Source: Bacteroidota bacterium (GTDB taxonomy: Bacteria; Bacteroidota; Bacteroidia; Cytophagales; Cyclobacteriaceae). Taken from it: a DNA stretch of 49,054 nucleotides. A program made the translations under genes and the position numbers. The stretch covers positions 1 through 49,054 of the forward strand of contig JAEWLI010000101.1 of the NCBI GenBank assembly GCA_023393375.1, given 5' to 3'. Below, in pieces: positions 24,285 to 33,116 of the stretch (its first letter is position 1; every line of letters begins with the position of its first letter). The notes below the pieces were generated by a model that saw only the letters and a list, made by a program, of their open reading frames with translations, did no database searches and was not told the origin of the DNA.

Positions 24285-26705
24285 TTATCTGGTAAACTTA
24301 TAGGTTTCTCCTGCCAAAGTCTCCACATCATATTCATAAATTTGGTACAAAACAGGCACCAAAGGATTAATTTCAGATGATACCAATGGTTCTTTTATAT
24401 CAGCTTCTACAAATAAAGGATTGGGATTTTCACCATTCACTTGTTTTAAACCATTGCCTTTAAGGGGCACATATGATCGCAGACGCAGATTGCCACCCAA
24501 CTTGGATTGAATGGTTGCTTCTGCCAATTGCCCGCTATCCCAAGAGATATTTACTTCAAAACCACCCCTTGCCATCAACCCAGTTACAGAACCATCTGCC
24601 CAGGCATCAGGCAACGCTGGCAATAAATGCACTGCACCATCGTGGCTTTGCAGTAACATTTCAGCTACTCCGGCAGTATAACCAAAATTTCCATCAATTT
24701 GGAACGGTGGATGGGCACAAAATAAATTGACATATGTACGACCATTACGATTTCCCGGTTCCACTAACACCAACATGTTGGAAATGAGCTTATTAGCATG
24801 GTTACCATCGAGCAACCTTGCCCAAAAGTTAATTTTCCATCCCATCGACCAGCCCGTAGCTTCGTCCCCCCTGTAAAGTAATGATTTTTTTGCTGCAGCA
24901 AATAATTCAGGATGACGATAAGGTGAGATTTGATTGCTTGGATATAAACCATATAAATGGGATACGTGACGGTGATCAGAATTAATATCGTCCACATCCT
25001 CCAACCACTCCTGAAGTTGGTTATGTTTTCCAATCTGCATGGGTGCGAGCTTTTGAAGCATTGTTTCCAACTGACTGGCATAGTTCTGATCTTCGTTCAA
25101 AATCCTGTTGGCCAGTAATGTGTTGGAAAGGGCATCAAATACGATCTGGTTATCCATGGTACTGCCAGCAATAACCGATGTTTTACCAGGAGGGCCATGC
25201 TCCGGCGAAACCGATGGTGATGTTACCATCCAACCTTTTTCAGGATGTTCAATCAAGAAGTCTAGGTAAAAATCTGCAAATGCTTTCATAGAAGGATAAG
25301 CATCTTTAAGAAATACCTTGTCGCCGGTGTATAAATAATGTTGCCACAAATGTTGGCTGAGCCATCCGCCACCATTGGGCCACATGCCCCAATAAGCTCC
25401 ATCTACAACTCCTGAAATTCTCCAGATATCTGTATTATGGTGCACCACACTACCATCAGCATCATACATCGTCTTTGCTGTTTCCCGGCCTGTTTGAGAA
25501 AGCTCCTTCACCATTTGAAAAAATGGCTGATGCAGCTCGCTGAGATTTGTAACTTCTGCTGGCCAATAGTTCATTTGTGCATTGATATTGATCGTATATT
25601 TTGAATCCCAGGGTGGTGTGGGACTATCATTCCAAATTCCCTGAAGATTTGCTGGTTGTCCACCGGGTTGAGAGCTGGAGATCAACAAATAACGGCCAAA
25701 TTGAAATACCAGTGCCGCCAAGTGTGGATCGGGATTTGCCTTATAATTCTTTACCCTGATATGAGTTTCTTCATTGGCTGATTTAGCTTCACCCAAATCT
25801 AATTTTACCCTGTCAAAATAGCTTTTGTAGTAGGTTATATGATTTTTTTTGGCATCATCATATTTAGTCTTCATGGCTTTGGCCAAAAAATCAGAAGCAC
25901 GTTTCGATGCATTACCGCTCACATCATTATAATTGATAAAATTGGTTGCGGCAGAAACATAAATAATTGCACTCGTGGCATTACTTACATTTATGGAAGT
26001 GTCATTCACCTGCACCTTTCCACCGTTGTTTTGGATCTGGATTTGATTTTCGAAATTAACGACACCTGTTACCCCTTCCTGATCGGCACCTTTTCCACTT
26101 AAAATGAGCTTTTTACCACTTTTGTTAACTGTGCTATGCATCGGGGATTCATAAAAAGCGGTAAAATTAAGTGCTCCGGATTGATCGGCACTAATCCTGA
26201 CAATGATGACATTATCAGTGAAAGAACTAAAAATCTCCCGTGTAAAAGTTACTCCATTTACTTTATAAGATGTCGTAGCAATAGCATTTTCAATGTTTAA
26301 TTCCCGGGTATAACCGGAATTGTTTTCATGTCCGGGAAACTGAAGCATTAGATTACCGATGGGTTGGTACGACATACCATGTCTATTAGTGACAAAATTT
26401 TCATTGATCAGCTTTTCTGCTTCAGTTGTTTGGCCTTCAAATATCAATCTTCTGACCTCGGGCAATACTTCCAATGCTTTGGGATTATCATTTCTATGTG
26501 GTTCGCCTGCCCATAAGGTTTCTTCGTTCAATTGAATCGTTTCTCTTGCTGGATCACCATATATCATAGCACCAAGTTTGCCATTGCCGACCGGCAAAGC
26601 TTCAGTCCAAGTAGTGGCCGGCGACTTATACCAGAGTTTGAATTCGCTTTGCGCAAAACAAGTAAACGAAATTAACGATAAAAAAATAGATAAGTATGCC
26701 TTCAT
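24285..26705 (-). CDS. GH95 alpha-L-fucosidase / alpha-L-galactosidase
   Basis: 806 residues with a signal peptide (SFTCFAQ) and the complete GH95 layout: N-terminal beta domain (LPVGNGKLGAMIYGDPARET, EETLWAGEPH), linker, (alpha/alpha)6 barrel and C-terminal beta domain. Expected active-site residues are visible: the Asn pair Asn373/Asn375 in YTININAQMNYWPAE, Glu502 in TSPSVSPEHGP and Asp671 in HPPFQIDGNFG. Known GH95 enzymes are inverting and remove terminal alpha-1,2-L-fucose or, in corn-type glucuronoarabinoxylan loci, alpha-L-galactose. The xylan context favours a side-chain sugar of complex arabinoxylan or xyloglucan. The HRHVSHLYGLYP segment near 578-589 lies in the substrate-contact region and could be compared with characterised fucosidases and galactosidases. 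It starts a two-gene unit with the following GH43. Confidence 0.94.
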   Translation of the reverse strand: MKAYLSIFLSLISFTCFAQSEFKLWYKSPATTWTEALPVGNGKLGAMIYGDPARETIQLNEETLWAGEPHRNDNPKALEVLPEVRRLIFEGQTTEAEKLINENFVTNRHGMSYQPIGNLMLQFPGHENNSGYTRELNIENAIATTSYKVNGVTFTREIFSSFTDNVIIVRISADQSGALNFTAFYESPMHSTVNKSGKKLILSGKGADQEGVTGVVNFENQIQIQNNGGKVQVNDTSINVSNATSAIIYVSAATNFINYNDVSGNASKRASDFLAKAMKTKYDDAKKNHITYYKSYFDRVKLDLGEAKSANEETHIRVKNYKANPDPHLAALVFQFGRYLLISSSQPGGQPANLQGIWNDSPTPPWDSKYTININAQMNYWPAEVTNLSELHQPFFQMVKELSQTGRETAKTMYDADGSVVHHNTDIWRISGVVDGAYWGMWPNGGGWLSQHLWQHYLYTGDKVFLKDAYPSMKAFADFYLDFLIEHPEKGWMVTSPSVSPEHGPPGKTSVIAGSTMDNQIVFDALSNTLLANRILNEDQNYASQLETMLQKLAPMQIGKHNQLQEWLEDVDDINSDHRHVSHLYGLYPSNQISPYRHPELFAAAKKSLLYRGDEATGWSMGWKINFWARLLDGNHANKLISNMLVLVEPGNRNGRTYVNLFCAHPPFQIDGNFGYTAGVAEMLLQSHDGAVHLLPALPDAWADGSVTGLMARGGFEVNISWDSGQLAEATIQSKLGGNLRLRSYVPLKGNGLKQVNGENPNPLFVEADIKEPLVSSEINPLVPVLYQIYEYDVETLAGETYKFTR

Positions 26706-26855
26706 GTATTCTGTTTGTTTTGTTAAGAATTAATTCATTCTGTTGATAGCCTCATAATACTAGCTTAATATTCAACAATAAAGTTATTAATTGTATTATA
26801 TACATTTAAATAAATAAATGGATTTTAGCTCTATTACTCAAGTATTGAAGTACGA

Positions 26856-26884
26856 TTTAACCACTTGTTTGCACCGTGGTTAAA
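26856..26884. promoter_or_regulatory. Spaced palindrome upstream of GH95
   Basis: TTTAACCAC (26856-26864) and GTGGTTAAA (26876-26884) are perfect 9-bp arms with an 11-base spacer, 151 bp upstream of the GH95 start. The spacing (20 bp centre to centre, about two helical turns) would suit a dimeric regulator on one DNA face. No second copy was seen in the window. Confidence 0.4.
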
Positions 26885-26950
26885 AATAATTTGACCTATT
26901 AGTACCTAAGGGTTGCTTGTCACCAAGCAAACAAGCTTGGGGGATTAGTA

Positions 26951-27003
26951 TTAACTATACTGAATGTGGATTTTTTCTTAAACCAACTATTCAATATAGT
27001 TAA
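26951..27003 (-). terminator. Long-armed hairpin after GH43-CBM6
   Basis: TTAACTATACTGAAT and ATTCAATATAGTTAA pair over 15 bp with one C/A mismatch on one strand (G-U in the other), and a 23-base loop. It begins 20 bp beyond the stop codon of the GH43-CBM6 gene. AT-rich and long-looped, so an end-of-transcript stem is more likely than a classical intrinsic terminator. Confidence 0.45.
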
Positions 27004-27023
27004 TTCTAATTATTATATTAACC

Positions 27024-28370
27024 CTATTCAAATTTCACCCAATCTACTTCAACAGAATTAATACTTGCCAATGAAACCACAAGGTCTTGAACTCCCGTTT
27101 TTATATTAGATACCGGAACTTTTACGGTATTCCATTTTTTGCCTGCAGGAATATCGACTTTTGCAATTACCGGTCCATTTGCGCCATTCAACTTTACATG
27201 AATAGTGCCTCCTTGGGGCGATTGTGCCTTGACGGAAATGGATTTCAATTTTTTCTTTCCAAAATCGACACGGTTAAATTGCACCCAACTATTATTTTTT
27301 TCGAGTATGGTTTTCCATCCTTGAAACCTATTTAGGGTATCCAGAAAATCTATTGATGCCCCTTCACCACTCATTTGACTAAACCTATCGAGCTGAATTT
27401 CCCGCGTAGCAGATACGATGCCTACCCCCCTTAAAGTCGGAATTACTTTTTGTATGGTGCCATCCTGATTAAAAAATAAACTATCAACACGGATAGAGCG
27501 GTTCTTATCAAAATTTGGTGAAAGATCATTGTGATGGTAGAATAAATACCATTGATTTTGATACTCCATAATGGAATGATGGTTGGTCCAACAACCGGTT
27601 GGTGACTCGTCCATAATCACTCCCGTAAATTCAAATGGACCCATAGGGTTATCCCCTATCGCATATTCCAACCGCTCCACTTCATTCTCCACATGTGGAT
27701 AGGTCATATAATAAATACCGTTTCTTTCGAATACCCAAGGGCCTTCTTTTAATCCTTTATCTGGTAATTCTTTGATAATAAATGGTTCTGAGTCAAGTTC
27801 CATCATATTATCCTTCAATTTTGCCACATATATATGATGTAACGACCAATATAAATATGCCTGTCCATCTTTATCAATCAGGATATTTGGATCAATGCCA
27901 CGTACGCCTTTAATCGGATCAGGCGAAACCTCATATGGACCTTCGGGTTTATCAGCAACTGCTACTCCAATAGAAAAACCCCTGCCATTGGTAGTATCTT
28001 TTAATGTGGATGGGAAATAAAAATAATACTTTCCATTCCTATAAATACAATCCGGTGCCCACATGCTGTAAGAAGTAGGGTTTACCCAAGGCACCTTTGT
28101 TTGACTTACGATCACACCATGATCTGTCCAATCAGTAAGGTTTTCTGAAGAGAAAACGTGATAGTCTTCCATACAGAACCACCCAACCCGTCCTTTTCCT
28201 TCAGTACATGGAATATCATGCGAAGGGTATACATAAACTTTTCCCTCAAATACCCTCGCAGAGGGATCTGCAGTGAACTGATCCATGATAAAGGGATTTT
28301 GTGCCATGGATTGAGAACAGATAAAAAACACCAAAAGGCTTAATATTGAATAAACTCTTAAATTTTGCAT
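27024..28370 (-). CDS. Secreted GH43 with C-terminal CBM6
   Basis: 448 residues with a signal peptide (SQSMAQNPF, residue 24). The GH43 propeller covers about residues 27-310, with Asp35 in QFTADPSARV, Asp160 in RGIDPNILI and Glu209 in KEGPWVFERN as base, modulator and acid. A CBM6-type beta-sandwich occupies about 325-448 (LNRFQGWKTILEKNNSWVQF, GTIHVKLNG, VQDLVVSLASINSVEVDWVK). GH43-CBM6 pairs are typical of arabinofuranosidases that release arabinose from arabinoxylan, and the CBM6 binds xylan chain ends. The catalytic start FTADPSA resembles the cytoplasmic GH43 next door (FMADPAA), so the two may be distant duplicates. It is a single-gene unit bounded by a terminator on each side. Confidence 0.92.
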   Translation of the reverse strand: MQNLRVYSILSLLVFFICSQSMAQNPFIMDQFTADPSARVFEGKVYVYPSHDIPCTEGKGRVGWFCMEDYHVFSSENLTDWTDHGVIVSQTKVPWVNPTSYSMWAPDCIYRNGKYYFYFPSTLKDTTNGRGFSIGVAVADKPEGPYEVSPDPIKGVRGIDPNILIDKDGQAYLYWSLHHIYVAKLKDNMMELDSEPFIIKELPDKGLKEGPWVFERNGIYYMTYPHVENEVERLEYAIGDNPMGPFEFTGVIMDESPTGCWTNHHSIMEYQNQWYLFYHHNDLSPNFDKNRSIRVDSLFFNQDGTIQKVIPTLRGVGIVSATREIQLDRFSQMSGEGASIDFLDTLNRFQGWKTILEKNNSWVQFNRVDFGKKKLKSISVKAQSPQGGTIHVKLNGANGPVIAKVDIPAGKKWNTVKVPVSNIKTGVQDLVVSLASINSVEVDWVKFE

Positions 28371-28467
28371 ATGGATTATGTTTTATAATACCTTGTTTAT
28401 TTCCTGTGTTAAAATAAATATGAATTCAAAGCAAAATAATTCTTAAATCAAATTCAAAAACTATAAT

Positions 28468-28502
28468 ATTTTGTAGTAACCCATAAATGGTTACTACAAA
28501 AT
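28468..28502 (-). terminator. Perfect 14-bp hairpin terminator after cytoplasmic GH43
   Basis: ATTTTGTAGTAACC (28468-28481) and GGTTACTACAAAAT (28489-28502) form a perfect 14-bp stem with a seven-base loop, 74 bp beyond the stop of the GH43 gene. The A/T-rich outer end and a nearby TTTTT on the minus strand fit termination. It closes the GH10-GH43 unit. Confidence 0.7.
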
Positions 28503-28576
28503 CCAGAAAAACAGTAGATTATGTCACCTGCTATTGTTATTCCGTATTTTAAATGGTTATTGAACTGTTGAAATAC

Positions 28577-29545
28577 TTAAGCACCCCCTTCAATCGTTTG
28601 AATCGTCCCATCGTTGTTGTAATTCATTTCAACGACCTTCATGCTCCGTAACCAAGTTCTGCCTCCAGAAGGTACACTATCATGGAAAAATAAATACCAC
28701 TTTCCTTTAACTTCCAATACTGAGTGATGGGTAGTCCAACCTACTACAGGGGTAAGGATTACTCCTTTGTAAGTAAACGGCCCATATGGGCTGTCACCTA
28801 TTGCATAACACAATTTGTGTGTATTGCCTGTAGAGTATGAGAAGTAGTATTTTCCATTATATTTATGCATCCAGGATGCTTCAAAGAATCTTCTTTCATG
28901 ATCACCAGCTTTAATAGGTTCGCCGTTTTCATCAAGGATAATCAAAGCTTGAGGTTCTTCCGCAAATTCAAGCATATCATCGCTTAATTTGGCTACCCTT
29001 GAAGGTAAAGCTGGTTCTTGATCACCAGGTTCCTGGCCACATTCAATAGCTTTATTATTGCGATAACGTTGTAATTGTCCTCCCCATAATCCACCAAAAT
29101 AAATGTAATGTGCGCCATCATCATCTAAAAATACACATGGATCTATTGAGTAGCTACCTTTTATCGGAGCTTCACGTGGGATAAAAGGGCCTTCAGGTTT
29201 ATCACTCACCGCTACGCCGATATGAAAAATATCATTTCTATCTTTTAATGAAAAGTATAAATAATATTTGCCGTTTTTTTGTGCAGCATCAGAATCCCAT
29301 AGCTGACGTCCCGCCCAGGGAATATCTTTGACTGAAAGTGCTACACCATGATCGGTGACAGACCCTTCTATATCATCCATGGAGAACACATGATAATCTC
29401 GCATATCGAAATGGTCACCATTATCATTTTCAGGAATTCCCGCATCTATATCATGTGACGGGTAAATATATATTTTACCATTAAAAACATGAGCTGCCGG
29501 GTCAGCCATAAATAATTGATCAAAAAGGTATTTTGGGTTTTTCAT
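28577..29545 (-). CDS. Cytoplasmic GH43 beta-xylosidase
   Basis: 322 residues with no signal peptide (MKNPKYLFDQLFMADPAAHV), so it acts in the cytoplasm. A single GH43 propeller is present with Asp15 in FMADPAAH (base), Asp135 in YSIDPCVFL (modulator) and Glu222 in FFEASWMHKY (acid). The length and the lack of any accessory domain match GH43 subfamily 1 enzymes that finish xylo-oligosaccharides to xylose in Bacteroidota. It starts 14 bp after the GH10 gene stop and ends before a perfect hairpin, so GH10 and this gene form one unit. Its presence implies that short oligosaccharides are carried across the inner membrane; no dedicated inner-membrane xyloside transporter was seen beside it. Confidence 0.92.
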   Translation of the reverse strand: MKNPKYLFDQLFMADPAAHVFNGKIYIYPSHDIDAGIPENDNGDHFDMRDYHVFSMDDIEGSVTDHGVALSVKDIPWAGRQLWDSDAAQKNGKYYLYFSLKDRNDIFHIGVAVSDKPEGPFIPREAPIKGSYSIDPCVFLDDDGAHYIYFGGLWGGQLQRYRNNKAIECGQEPGDQEPALPSRVAKLSDDMLEFAEEPQALIILDENGEPIKAGDHERRFFEASWMHKYNGKYYFSYSTGNTHKLCYAIGDSPYGPFTYKGVILTPVVGWTTHHSVLEVKGKWYLFFHDSVPSGGRTWLRSMKVVEMNYNNDGTIQTIEGGA

Positions 29546-29559
29546 TTTTATTGTATTTT

Positions 29560-30708
29560 TTATTGTTTAACTTGATTCTCATTTGCTGCAGCAATAATTT
29601 CTTTTACCACGGGTTTCGGCTGATTGTTACGGTCAAATAGTAAGGCGTAATCGGTTCGACCCATTATAGGCCAATCATTTTTCCAGGACTGGCGATCGTT
29701 GACACCCCATAAGGTAACCCGGGAAATTTTTTCCTGATGTTTTAGAAACAGGTTAAAAAAATCCAGGCATCGGTTGTGAAATTCTGTATATATTGAATCG
29801 GGCAATCCATTGGGGTAGGGGTCTAACCTTTCCTCATACTCAAATCCGGTGGAAATTTCGGCACCAGCATTGTCCCACGGAGATGGCAATACAGTAATAT
29901 CCAATTCGGTGATCATTACTTTAACACCCAAAGTGGCAAATTCTACAATGCTTTTTTCAAATTCATCCAACTCCGGATAGTCTAAACCCACATGTCCCTG
30001 CATTCCAATTCCATCAATTCTAACACCTTTCTCCTGCAAACTTTTTACCATCCTGATCACACCTTCCCTTTTCCCTGGTTCTGCCATCGAATAATCATTG
30101 TAGTACAATTCTGCTTCAGGATCAGCTTCATGTGTCAATTCAAAAGCAATTTTCACAAAGTCCTCTCCAATTATTTCATAAAATTTGCTTTTTCTCCATG
30201 AGCCATCATCAAGTATAGTTTCGTTAACCACATCCCAACCTTTAACACGGCCTTTATACCGTCCAACTACTGTAGAAATGTGGTTTTTCATGCGATCGAT
30301 CAATACCTCACGCGACACATCTTTTCCTTCACTATCCGAAAAGAACCACGGTGGAGCTTGAGAGTGCCATATCAGCGTATGACCGATTGTGTGCATGTTG
30401 TGTTTCTCACCAAACTCAACGAATTGATCAGCCAATGAAAAATCAAACACACCTTCTTCAGGTTGTAGTTCTTCGCTTTTCATACAATTTTCAGCTACAA
30501 TTGAGTTAAATTCCCGTGTTACAATTTCTAAAGCTGAACTGTCTTTTCCAGTAATCTGATTTTCATTAAGGGCAGTGCCCAAATAAAATTTATCAGCAAA
30601 AGCATCTTTTAATGAAGATGGTTCAGAAATTTGTGAGTTGGAAGTGCAGGATGCCGTTACCAGAACGAATAAGAATAATATTAGTCTGAAATTTTTATTT
30701 AAGTTCAT
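29560..30708 (-). CDS. GH10 endo-beta-1,4-xylanase lipoprotein
   Basis: 382 residues. The N-terminus is a lipoprotein signal (FVLVTASC, lipid on Cys21), and a single complete GH10 barrel follows (about 32-375). Motifs are GTALNENQI, IGHTLIWHSQAPPW, the acid/base Glu163 in WDVVNETILDDG, the nucleophile Glu268 in MITELDITVLP and WGVNDRQSWKNDW. After the lipidated cysteine comes TSNSQISEP without the acidic cluster used as a surface export signal in Bacteroidota, so it is probably held in the periplasm and cuts imported xylo-oligosaccharides. It opens a two-gene unit with the cytoplasmic GH43; a 240-bp gap with a terminator and a large palindrome separates it from the upstream xylanase. Confidence 0.95.
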   Translation of the reverse strand: MNLNKNFRLILFLFVLVTASCTSNSQISEPSSLKDAFADKFYLGTALNENQITGKDSSALEIVTREFNSIVAENCMKSEELQPEEGVFDFSLADQFVEFGEKHNMHTIGHTLIWHSQAPPWFFSDSEGKDVSREVLIDRMKNHISTVVGRYKGRVKGWDVVNETILDDGSWRKSKFYEIIGEDFVKIAFELTHEADPEAELYYNDYSMAEPGKREGVIRMVKSLQEKGVRIDGIGMQGHVGLDYPELDEFEKSIVEFATLGVKVMITELDITVLPSPWDNAGAEISTGFEYEERLDPYPNGLPDSIYTEFHNRCLDFFNLFLKHQEKISRVTLWGVNDRQSWKNDWPIMGRTDYALLFDRNNQPKPVVKEIIAAANENQVKQ

Positions 30709-30771
30709 TATCTCAATTTTTATACTTGCCTTAATTAATAAAAAGGATTTTTAATTCTGTTCACATTTTTG

Positions 30772-30794
30772 ATGGTCTGTGTGACACAGACCAT
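30772..30794. promoter_or_regulatory. 23-bp palindrome upstream of the GH10-GH43 unit
   Basis: Arms ATGGTCTGTGT (30772-30782) and ACACAGACCAT (30784-30794) are exact reverse complements around a single central base. It lies 63 bp upstream of the GH10 start. The near-zero spacer is what a dimeric DNA-binding protein would use; as RNA it would fold to a 9-bp stem with a five-base loop in the leader. It is not followed by a U-run, so it is not a terminator. Confidence 0.65.
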
Positions 30795-30873
30795 GGAGGC
30801 AGAGTTTATAAATCACCCGATTTATTCTATACCCATAAAATTACAAAAAATTTAGCAACTACCGCTAAAAGAA

Positions 30874-30911
30874 GGACAGCAATAAGAATATAACTATTCC
30901 TATTGCTGTCC
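30874..30911 (-). terminator. Strong terminator-like hairpin after CBM-containing xylanase
   Basis: GGACAGCAATA (30874-30884) pairs with TATTGCTGTCC (30901-30911); after one mismatch GAATA pairs with TATTC, leaving a four-base loop. On the minus strand the stem is followed by TTCTTTT. It begins 37 bp past the xylanase stop codon and probably ends, or attenuates, the core SusCD operon. Confidence 0.7.
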
Positions 30912-30948
30912 ACTTCACTAAATTAGAATAAATAAAATTACTAAGCTA

Positions 30949-33102
30949 CTATTCTGCTCCACTTAATCCGTCTGCAACACCAGCATATGAACGTTTACGG
31001 TAGTGAAAACCTTCCGTCCATACACCTATAGGCTCCCCAGCTCTCCAGGAAGAATTTGCAGGGCTATCATTTGGACTCCATAAAGTTATACCGTATTGTT
31101 GCGCGGCAGGAATGATTTCAAGATACTTCTGTACCACCCACTTGTACATATCGGCTTGTGCGATATAATCTTCATCGGTAGCATCTTGGGTTTTTTTACC
31201 ACCAGCTAGTCCCAAATCCAATTCAGAAACTTTGATCAGTTTACCAGTTGCTGCAAGCATTGTAAACATCTGAACGATCTTTTCTTTATCAGAATCAACA
31301 TTGATATGCATTTGTGTGCCAATTCCATCGACCCTTGCTCCCTGACTTTCTATATATTCCACATAGTCAATCAAGCCCTGGCATTTATCTAAATTGTACT
31401 CAAGATTATAGTCATTGATAAACAATTTGTCATCGCTGTTACCATATTGAGCAGCCCATTTAAATGCCATAACGGCATAATCCTTACCAAGATAATCCTG
31501 CCAATAAAATTCGTCTTCAGCTAAAGTTTTGCCTTCGCCAGTTTTCAGTTCAGATGGATTACCATCATCCATAGGTTCGTTGACTACATCCCAAGCCTTC
31601 ACATAATCTTTTGATACAGCCATTACGCCAGATATCCAATTTTCAAGTGCATAAGTAAGGGTATCGGCTTTTTCTTCGGGCGTAAGTGGTACTGAGGTGC
31701 CTGACTCTTCTATTTCCCAAACAATATCATCAAAATAATAGGTATTGACTTCACCTAAAACCGCAAGATTGAAAGCTATTGTATTCATACCGCTCGCACC
31801 TGCTTGTTGGGCTGAAATGGATTGGGTTATTGTAAATTCCTTCCAATCAGTGGTGAAACTTGGCTCGCCAACCATAGACCACCACAGGTAACCACCTGGG
31901 TTATTGTGTGATTGCGATTGACTGTTAGCTGGTTTGTCGGCTTTATATTTCATGCTAAATCGATATACATCTCCTTCCAGAAGCTGTTGGGGAGCTTTCA
32001 CGAAGAATTGCGTATCATGTGTTGCGAGAGGAGCATCTCCTGATTGTACAACAATTGCTCTTCCCACGCCATCAGCACCTGTACCTGGAGCACCAATAGT
32101 AGCGGCTTTTGGGCCGTTTCTTGCCTCAGTAGCGAAAAAGTTGGTAACATCATCGCTTTCCACGTCACTATTTGTAAGCATATTGGTAAACCATTTTACG
32201 GCTAAAGCTTCCTCGTGTGTCACTTTAACCGATGCTACTTCATATACTCCGGCATAATTGCCCGATTGCAACATAACGAAAGCATCACCAGCTGTGGCGG
32301 AACTACTAAGGACAGCAGTTACATCCGCCCATTCTTCAGTAATTGGGATCTGCGTATTTTGCCTTCCGCCCCAGGTTCCCAAACCTAAAGTAATAGAACC
32401 CGAACTTGTGCCTTTGATGCGTATAGTAACCTTGTGCATTTCACCATTAAGAATCGAAATTCCATTGGCAACATGGAATTGCAAAAGGTAAAAGGGATCA
32501 ATGACCGAGGGATTTTCGACGACCAGCACACCGTTATCAACATAGGGGCGTACTGGAACTTCATCTCCAACCCAACCAGTAAAACCGTCAACAGAATAAT
32601 CCGTTAATCCATCAACCACCTCTTCAGTTGCATCCGGATCAATTTCGATTTCCCGATCAGCAATAATACCATTCAGGTATTTTGCATTTTGATTGGCATG
32701 CCATAAAAGCGTATGACCATAGATAGAGATGCCCGATTCTTTTGCTGTGGTAATGAACCTTTCCAATCTACCGGTGTTAAGCACCCCGTTATTTTGTACA
32801 ATGGCACCATGTTTCATTTCCCAACCTGCGGTCAGTTCATCAAAGTTTGATACCATTACGCTGTGAACCATCGCCTTTTTATTGAATTCATCCACTGAAA
32901 CCCCTGCTCCCAACTTAAAGTTGGCATTGGCACTTCGATCGACGTATGATTTCAGCACATCATATTCTTTCAAATAATCTAGTTCAGTAAAATTAGCAGG
33001 TTGCTCCACTGTGTAATCCAGCAAACTCTCATCTGCACAAGATGCCAATATGGTTAAGGCAATAGCACCCGTCCAAAATTTGTTTATATAATTCATTTTC
33101 AT
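30949..33102 (-). CDS. Surface GH10 endo-xylanase with CBM insertion inside the catalytic barrel
   Basis: 717 residues. A lipoprotein signal (TILASC, Cys22) is followed by ADESLLDYT, an acidic stretch that fits a surface export signal. The GH10 barrel is split: its first part spans about 45-145 (FKLGAGVSV, YGHTLLWHANQN), then two CBM4/9-type beta-sandwiches (about 150-300 and 305-465), and the rest of the barrel (about 475-700) with acid/base Glu509 in AWDVVNEPMDDG and nucleophile Glu627 in KVSELDLGLA. This split architecture is the hallmark of the major Bacteroidota surface xylanase next to xus genes (Xyn10C type). It follows the SusE-like lipoprotein by 14 bp and is the last gene before a strong hairpin. 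It would bind and cut xylan at the cell surface for import by the SusCD pairs. Confidence 0.95.
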   Translation of the reverse strand: MKMNYINKFWTGAIALTILASCADESLLDYTVEQPANFTELDYLKEYDVLKSYVDRSANANFKLGAGVSVDEFNKKAMVHSVMVSNFDELTAGWEMKHGAIVQNNGVLNTGRLERFITTAKESGISIYGHTLLWHANQNAKYLNGIIADREIEIDPDATEEVVDGLTDYSVDGFTGWVGDEVPVRPYVDNGVLVVENPSVIDPFYLLQFHVANGISILNGEMHKVTIRIKGTSSGSITLGLGTWGGRQNTQIPITEEWADVTAVLSSSATAGDAFVMLQSGNYAGVYEVASVKVTHEEALAVKWFTNMLTNSDVESDDVTNFFATEARNGPKAATIGAPGTGADGVGRAIVVQSGDAPLATHDTQFFVKAPQQLLEGDVYRFSMKYKADKPANSQSQSHNNPGGYLWWSMVGEPSFTTDWKEFTITQSISAQQAGASGMNTIAFNLAVLGEVNTYYFDDIVWEIEESGTSVPLTPEEKADTLTYALENWISGVMAVSKDYVKAWDVVNEPMDDGNPSELKTGEGKTLAEDEFYWQDYLGKDYAVMAFKWAAQYGNSDDKLFINDYNLEYNLDKCQGLIDYVEYIESQGARVDGIGTQMHINVDSDKEKIVQMFTMLAATGKLIKVSELDLGLAGGKKTQDATDEDYIAQADMYKWVVQKYLEIIPAAQQYGITLWSPNDSPANSSWRAGEPIGVWTEGFHYRKRSYAGVADGLSGAE

Positions 33103-33116
33103 CTTGATTTAAATGA

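Larger units (their letters stand above)
26706..27023. other. 318-bp intergenic region before GH95
   Basis: No gene was supported. It holds two inverted repeats listed separately (26856-26884, 26951-27003) and a small CCAAGC/GCTTGG hairpin (26923-26928 with 26935-26940). The left 100 bp is AT-rich and probably carries the GH95 promoter, but no consensus box was recognised. Confidence 0.5.

Noticed and set aside
26923..26940. CCAAGC/GCTTGG hairpin
   Set aside because: Only six base pairs with no U-run on either side; not distinguishable from chance.
31934..32491. Rightward open frames antisense to the CBM inserts of the GH10 gene
   Set aside because: They mirror a well-supported GH10-CBM coding region and have no domain content of their own.
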